Shown here piece by piece: positions 58,330 to 64,000 of a stretch of 64,000 bases of DNA; within the stretch, counting starts at the first letter, position 1, and each line of letters opens with the position of its first letter. The notes below the pieces were generated by a model. That model was not told the origin of the DNA, did not search any database, and saw only the letters and a program-made list of their open reading frames with translations. The DNA is from Tetradesmus obliquus (lineage: Eukaryota; Chlorophyta; Chlorophyceae; Sphaeropleales; Scenedesmaceae), in assembly GCA_030272155.1 (NCBI GenBank), contig CP126194.1:4331501-4395500 (forward strand), given 5' to 3'. The position numbers and the translations under genes are program-made.

Positions 58330-59876
58330 CTAAGCTGCAGGCTGCACTCCTGCTGCTGCTGCTGCGCCTGCCCCCGCCTTCTCCTGCTGCCCGCCAAACA
58401 GCCGCAGCTTGTGCTGCCGCACCCTGCTGCTGCGCCGCGTGCGGTTCACCTCAACCTCCAGCTCCACCTGCTGCCCCTCAGCATCTTTCAGATTCAGCGG
58501 CACTTTGAAGCTGCCAAAGGCCTTGATCGGGCTGTGGCTGTGCATCAGGATGAGCTCCGGCGGTAGTGAGACGTGCAGCTGCTTGGCTGCGCATGCAGCC
58601 AGGTGCTGTGCGGTGACCTCGCCCAGCATTGGCTGCTCAGGGTGCTGCTGGTTGAAGCGGCGGCCGATTACCTGCGAAAAATGCAGTTGTGTGTAGCAGT
58701 TGGCAGTGTGGCACAGAGCAGGGTCAGTCTGTGGGTCGTCATCATCATCGTGTTACCCATCATCAGCAGGGTCACTTTGTGGGTCGTGTGCAGAACAGCA
58801 GCTTGCAGGACACATGGCGAGTCGCACCGCACAGTTGAAGTAGTGTGACTGACGTTTTGGTTATGTTGACCAACTGGCTGACGCAGACACCAGAAGGCTG
58901 CAGGGTCGCAGCAAGCAGCATGAGTCACAGCCAGCAGCAGTTATGGTTGCTGCGCAGCCCGCCGCGCTCACCACGTGCTTGCTGTGCAGCAGCTCGATGA
59001 TCTGCGGCAGCTGCTGCTCAGGCGGCAGCTTGGCCGCGTCCACGGCTGCTGCTGCTGCTGCCTGCTTGCCGCCACCCTGCAGCTTCAGCAGCCCCTGCTC
59101 AGTCAGCAGCCCGCGCGCCTGCACAGTGGCAGCAGCAGCAGCAGCAGGTGTGAGAGGGGTGAGGAGTATGTTTGACAAAATGAGCCTGCCTCTGCTGCTG
59201 GTTACGATACCCAGCCCCAAATGTTGCCGTCTTTCTCCAGGGTATGTGCTCGCGGCACTTTCCTGGGTGGTGAACGATTCTGCTTCTGCTTCTGCTGCTG
59301 CTGCTGCTGCGCTCACCTTCATATCACGCACAACTGAAGGTATGGCATAGTCGGCAATGCCCTGCGGGAAGAGTGTGTATCTTGCGTGGCCTGCTTTTAC
59401 TGAGACAATGTCGCCCTGCTTGCCCAGCTTCTCATGGTCCTGCAGCAACGGCAGCAGCAGCAGAAAACAAAGCAGCAGTGTAACAAACAGCAGATACTAC
59501 AGTAGCATGAAGGAGAGTGCCAATGTACATGTGATACTGCTGCAGCTGGTTGTGTGTTGCTGCTGCTGCCAACCCTATGCCTTGCTTGTCTGCTCCTTGC
59601 ACAACCTCAAGGCGGCAACTCCTTTACACAGCAATCGTTCAACTGCTTAGACACGATGCCAACTTGAAATGGCCTCACCTGCAGCAGAACCATTCGCACA
59701 GTGTGCTTGTGCCTGTGCTGCTGCTGCAGCGCACCAGCAGTGGCAGCTAGAGGCAGCAGTTGCTCCTGCAGTGCTGCTCCACGAATTCCAGCACATGAAG
59801 CTGACGTGACTGCATTATGTAGAGCTTTGCACGCTGACAGCAGTAGCAGAGCGCCGCTGTGCCCCTGCTGCAGCAT
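58330..59876 (-). CDS. Organellar ribosomal protein bL9
   Basis: Large-subunit ribosomal protein bound near the L1 stalk. Four exons in phase: 59876-59679, 59439-59317, 59118-58972, 58671-58330; 269 residues, long for bL9 (about 150) because of a targeting-like N-terminus (about 60 residues) and a C-terminal extension. The N-terminal RNA-binding domain reads VLLQDHEKLGKQGDIVSVKAG joined to HARYTLFPQGIADYAIP. The C-terminal domain has KQLHVSLPPELI, SPIKAFGSFKVPLNL and VELEVEVNRTRR. The tail is basic (RVRQHKLRLFG). It ends at TAG; four codons later there is also a TGA in frame. Two acceptors follow CTG-rich sequence. Mitochondrial or plastid cannot be decided. Head to head with the SfsA-like gene. 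Confidence 0.9.
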
Positions 59877-60457
59877 TGTGTGCCAGATCGTGCTGACAGG
59901 CTCTGGATCAAGAAATTTATCGTGTTATTTCAGCTCAGTACTACAATAACAAACTGCGACAGCAACGTCGACTGCTCTACAGCGCGATGCAAAAGTACAG
60001 GTGACTCGGAGGTCACTACAGGCCTGTACGTAGAGGCCAGGCGAAGCACTAGATCGCTCGAAGGGTTCTTCAAGGCAACGACCGAATCTAACGCACCAGT
60101 ACCTGCTGCTTTGCGTTGGCCACCGGTGCCAAGCAACAGCTGAACTGTAACAGTAACAGTGTGGTGTCAAACCACTGGTCTGAGCCCTGATGAATGTCAA
60201 GCACCACGACAGACAGCCCCAGTTGTTCTGTAACAGAGTAGCTTCTGCATCACGTTACCAAACTCTGCACCACATGTCTGTATATGCGTCCATACATGTC
60301 CCAAGCAGTCAAACAGACGCCCACCACACATGACCAGCCAGCAATCCCAATGACCTGACACAACAGCTCAGCTGGTTGATACGCAGTGGTCCTACATCTC
60401 AATTTTTTGCTAAGTCTCAGAATCACCCAGTGTCAGTGCTGAGGCCAGGCATGTGTA
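59877..60457. promoter_or_regulatory. Divergent intergenic region (bL9 / SfsA-like)
   Basis: About 580 bases between two head-to-head genes. No TATA box is clear. No gene was recognised. Confidence 0.4.
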
Positions 60458-62500
60458 ATGCTCTGGCAAAGAGCCTGCCATCAGTCTAGCCTGGCCACCT
60501 GGTGTGCTGTGCTGCCAGCAGCATATAGGCACTTATTTGCAGCAGGCAGCCGCCACATAGCTGTCAGTACTGCTGCAATGCGTACACGCGCAGCAACAGG
60601 CGGTCTCAAGGCTCCTGCTGGCAGCAGCATGGCTGGCGTGCAGCAGCAGGTGGCTCTGTCAGCCACTGGCATGGGAGCAGCTGTCAAAGTTGTGGCCTCT
60701 GCTGTGCCTGGCAGTAGTGCAGCAGCAGCAGCAGCAGCAGTAGCAGCAGCGCCTGAGATGCAGCCGGCTGACGGCAAGAACTTGAGCAGTAGCATAGACG
60801 GCAGGAAGAGGCAGCGCACATCCAGAAGGAGGACTGCAGCTGCCACAGACAGTGACGGGCAAGAAGCAGCAGCAGCAGCACTCCAAAGTGAAGTGCCTGC
60901 AGACGAACCGCAGGTTTCAAGACGGCGTCGCAAGCGTAGTGCAGCAGCAAGCACAGGTGCTGGTACAGCTGCTGCGACCCTGGCAGCTGCAGCAGAAGCA
61001 CAAGCACTACCACCATCGCCACTTGTCGAGCAGCTCGGTGCAGCAGCAGGGTCATCATCTGGAGCTGCTGCTGCTGCTGCTGCTGCCAATTCTGCTGCGG
61101 CTGCTGCTGCTGCTGCTGCTGGTGGTGGTGTTCAGCTGCTGGACCTAGGCGAGCTCGTGGTAGGGCAGGTGAGACATAATCAGGCCCCTGAGACAGCTGC
61201 CTGTTAGTACTTCTGGCTACATCACACATCAGACAGTGGTTTGCTTGCTTAGGAGCAACTGGCAGCAGGATGCGAAGCCAAATGTGCTGCAGGGTGCTCG
61301 GCAGTGCCATGCAGCAACGCCAGCATCATGCTGCCAGCTGGTGTGCCAAGTTGTGATCACCATGGTGTAGCTGTGCCTCGGCAGTTGGACGCTGACAGCT
61401 CCGCTTGCTGTGGGCTACCTGCTGGCACCGGCTGGTTATAGGCACACTGCTTGGCCGTTTCGGCTGCTGTGCCGTGCTCAGCCAAGACGTGTTTTGCATT
61501 GCACTTCTGCAGCCAGCGTGTGCAGCCAGTGAATGAGCAGTTGCTGGTGGTCAAGCTAGTGGCCATACTTCCGGCTGGCTTCAACAAACTCGTCCATTTG
61601 CTGCTGCTTCTGCTGCTGCTGCTGCTGCTGCTGCAGGTGGTGAAGCGACCATCTGCCACAGTGCGCACGCCATATGTGGCAGACGTGCAGCTGCTGCCGC
61701 AGGGCAGTGACAGTGCTGCCTCAGTGCTGGCACACACGCCTGCACTGGACTCTGGTGGCATGATTGTGCCTGGCGCGCGTGTATACATGACTGCTAATGC
61801 GGTGAAAGCGGGGCAGAAGACCACCCACGCGGTGCAGGTGAGGCCAGGGTGCAAGCTGGAACCCCTCAAGAGACTGCCCTCGTGCGTTGGTGCTTGTATC
61901 CTGTCAGCTGGTGCTCAGTGCATCAGCGGTTACTCGGCACCAAGTACCTGGGCACTGCACCCTGCGCTGCTTACACTTCTGAGCTGCTGGTGTGCTGGAA
62001 TTGTGGTACTGCACAGCTTGCAGAGGACCTGCGAGAGGGAGGGCAGACAGCACTTGTGGGAGCCCACCCTTTCCTAGCAGAGCGCATCGCAGAGGCAGCA
62101 GTGCAGCAGCGCCTGCTGCCGCTGCTGGCAGAGCTGCAGGGCTACAGCAGCGTGCTGAAGCAGCAGACAGAAGGCAGCGGCCGCTTTGACTTTGCGCTGT
62201 GTTATGAGGACGGCAGCAGGCTGCTGCTTGAGGTGAAGAATGTGGTGGCGGCTGACTTCCCTGCGGGGGGCGTGCCAGCTCAGCGCAGCAAGGTGAGCTG
62301 CAGTATGTATATGAACAAATTCAGACATCCACCGAATCCTGAGGACTATAAGTTGGATGCGTATGTGACCACAGTGCGAATGCACATACTCATAGCAAGT
62401 TCTGGCCGAAATTGCGGCACGAATAAGGCTGGCTACTGGACAAGTTGTCAGCTTTGTGGTGTTTCTGCGCTTGACCTGCATGCACACATTGTGTGGCCGC

Positions 62501-62537
<37 letters not shown>

Positions 62538-63324
62538 AATGCAGGTGGGAGTGTACACATCCGCTGCTGAGCCCTACACGCGCTCAGCCATCTTCCCCAT
62601 TGGCTCCGCTGGCAGCAGCGGCAAGAAGAATGGCGTGAAGGGTGTGGTGTCAGACAGGGCCATCAAGCACTTGAATGAGCTCACGCAGCTGCAGCAGGCG
62701 GGCACTGACAGCCAAGGCCGGCGGCTACGCTGTGCAGTGCTGTTTGTGGTTAACAGGTGAGACTTCGCCTGTAAACATGTCATCCGCATGTATCGGTTGA
62801 ATGCACTGCGCGCTGTGATGGTCAGCTCGCATGGCAGGTCACTAGCATGAGAGCGCATGCGGAGGAATGGGCGGTTGGTAGTTGAACTTGCAGTTGCACA
62901 TGCCTGTTACTTGCAGCAGGGAGAGGCTATCAGCAAACCACTTGACGCTGCTGAAGCAGCACCAGATGCAGAACAACCCTGCACGTCACAGATCACGCTG
63001 CCGTTCACCGCCTGGCGGCTGACATGCTCTGTGTGCAACTGCACCTGCAGGTCTGATTGTGCTTCCTTCAGGCCCTGCCATGAGGCAGACATGATGTTTG
63101 CACGCATGCTGCTGCGCGCACAGCAGCAGGGCGTGCTCATCATGGCGCATGACGTGCATTGGCAGGGCAGCTGTGCGCTGTGGGGCAAGCCGCTGCCAGT
63201 TGTGTATGACCCGGCAGTGGCAGCAGCAGCAGTGGATGAGGCGCAACTTGCTGCTGTGCTGGAGTTCAACGCAACCAACCCTAGGACAAACTGGAAGAAG
63301 CAGAAGAAGGAGGCCAACTCCTGA
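60458..63324 (+). CDS. SfsA-family protein with long N-terminal extension
   Basis: Homologue of bacterial sugar fermentation stimulation protein SfsA, a nucleic-acid-binding protein with an OB-fold and a PD-(D/E)XK nuclease-like domain. Five exons in phase: 60458-61168, 61637-61837, 62017-62292, 62545-62756, 63051-63324; 557 residues against about 235 in bacteria. The extra 230 residues are Ala-rich with two basic clusters, GRKRQRTSRRR (115-125) and SRRRRKR (154-160), which look like nuclear signals; the first 40 residues could instead be a targeting peptide. The SfsA part reads RTPYVADVQLL, LDSGGMIVPGARV, VGAHPFLAERIAEAAV, then the nuclease-like core RFDFALCYEDG and LLLEVKNVV (Asp362, Glu376, Lys378), CAVLFVVNR, and a D..FAR.L..A...GV pattern at the end. 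Three introns end in CTG runs. Family firm; role in algae unknown. Confidence 0.88.
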
Positions 63325-64000
63325 GTGCTAGCTAGCCTGCCGCGCTCAACGCGCCGCGCTAGCAGTGTAGCAGCCGCTGCAGCGCCAGCCTCCGGCTGGC
63401 CAGCCGCAGCGCTACGTTGCTCTTGATGTAGCTGCAGGCGTCCGGCTGGCAGTGCGTGCTGCGCAGCATGCTGGTGCTGATTTGTCAGTGTGCTGATGCT
63501 AGCAGCCCCTGCTATTGACATACAGTTGAGCGCCGGGCGCTTCCAGCGCTGGATCCAATTGGTTTGTCATTGAGCCTGTCTTGCAAGCTCGCATGTGGTA
63601 GCCAGGATGCTATGTCGGCGTTGTTGAGCCTGTCAGCGCTTAGCTGTAGTGCTGTTGCCGAGGTGGTGTCAGTGTTCTATGGCTTGCAGCAGTGCCAGAA
63701 GGAACTATGCTGCCACAACTATGATGGCTTGTGCACGACGTCGTGTTGTTGTCGACAAGCTGCCAGGTCACGGCGACCCGCCTGACAACTCTTAGTGCAT
63801 GGTGATGAACTCTCAGTGCATGCAAAGGTTGGCTGTGTACAGCTGATCTAAACGGCCAGTGTTGCTGATACCTTTTCTAGTTTTTTTGGTATCTTGCGAG
63901 ACAGTGAGTGTACAATGAGCAAGGCCCTACGTACGGTACTTGGAACGCATGTGCACAGCTACCCAGATCCCTGGTGCACATTCTGTACGTCCATGATACA
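63325..64000. other. Downstream flank, no gene recognised
   Basis: 3' flank of the SfsA-like gene up to the window edge. A GC-rich, hairpin-prone stretch (63327-63365, GCTAGC and GCGCG repeats) follows the stop. No gene was recognised. Confidence 0.4.

Noticed and set aside
1-64000. Bacterial operon, CRISPR array or prophage
   Set aside because: Genes are intron-split with alternating strands; the only regular array is the 19-bp minisatellite, which has no spacers.

Overview
The window looks like nuclear DNA of a green alga, most likely a core chlorophyte (Chlamydomonadales or Sphaeropleales). Genes are dense, intron-rich and cut into short exons with GT(G/A)AG donors and CAG acceptors. The DNA is full of CTG/CAG runs, which give poly-Gln and poly-Ala tracts in proteins and also sit at many intron 3' ends. 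The gene set fits a plant-lineage cell: GDP-mannose 3,5-epimerase (ascorbate), a bacterial-type NFACT/RqcH protein with a transit-like N-terminus, an organellar bL9, an SfsA-like protein, a prolyl-4-hydroxylase-like enzyme and an APC amino acid permease. No rRNA, tRNA or CRISPR array was recognised. The lineage call is inference; no species is claimed. Gene models were built by joining open segments across GT-AG introns with matching phase, so exon limits are predictions.

Layout. 1-1.6 kb: a DDE (Tc1/mariner/IS630-like) transposase cut off by the window edge. Its intron carries an antisense nuclease-like ORF. 4.6-9.9 kb (-): a tandem pair of papain-family peptidases, one intact and one carrying two frameshifts. 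11.5-14.7 kb (-): prolyl-4-hydroxylase-like. 15.1-19.3 kb (+): NFACT/RqcH. 20.6-23.4 kb (-): GME. 24.5-27.4 kb (-): RRP1/Nop52. 27.8-30.7 kb (+): D-2-hydroxyacid dehydrogenase. 33.1-37.3 kb (-): amino acid permease with a 19-bp minisatellite in an intron. 37.6-41.0 kb (-): AFG1-like ATPase. 41.4-42.8 kb (+): unknown CxxC / Lys-Gln-rich protein. 44.5-46.0 kb (-): putative plastid membrane protein (DUF3054-like). 46.9-53.0 kb (+): very large two-membrane-span protein. 54.5-57.4 kb (-): helical-repeat protein with an in-frame TAG and a C-terminal frameshift. 58.3-59.9 kb (-): bL9. 60.5-63.3 kb (+): SfsA-like.

The genes are not an operon. Several sit head to head with intergenic spaces of about 0.35-0.9 kb (P4H/NFACT, RRP1/dehydrogenase, AFG1/CxxC protein, DUF3054-like/membrane protein, bL9/SfsA), which suggests shared promoters. 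Loose themes are translation and ribosomes (NFACT, RRP1, bL9) and the organelles.

The most interesting signals are the antisense nuclease-like ORF inside the transposase intron; small tandem duplications that copy exon/intron junctions in three unrelated genes, in two of them giving in-frame cassette exons; CTG runs forming the ends of many introns; and an in-frame TAG exactly at a repeat-family Gln position.
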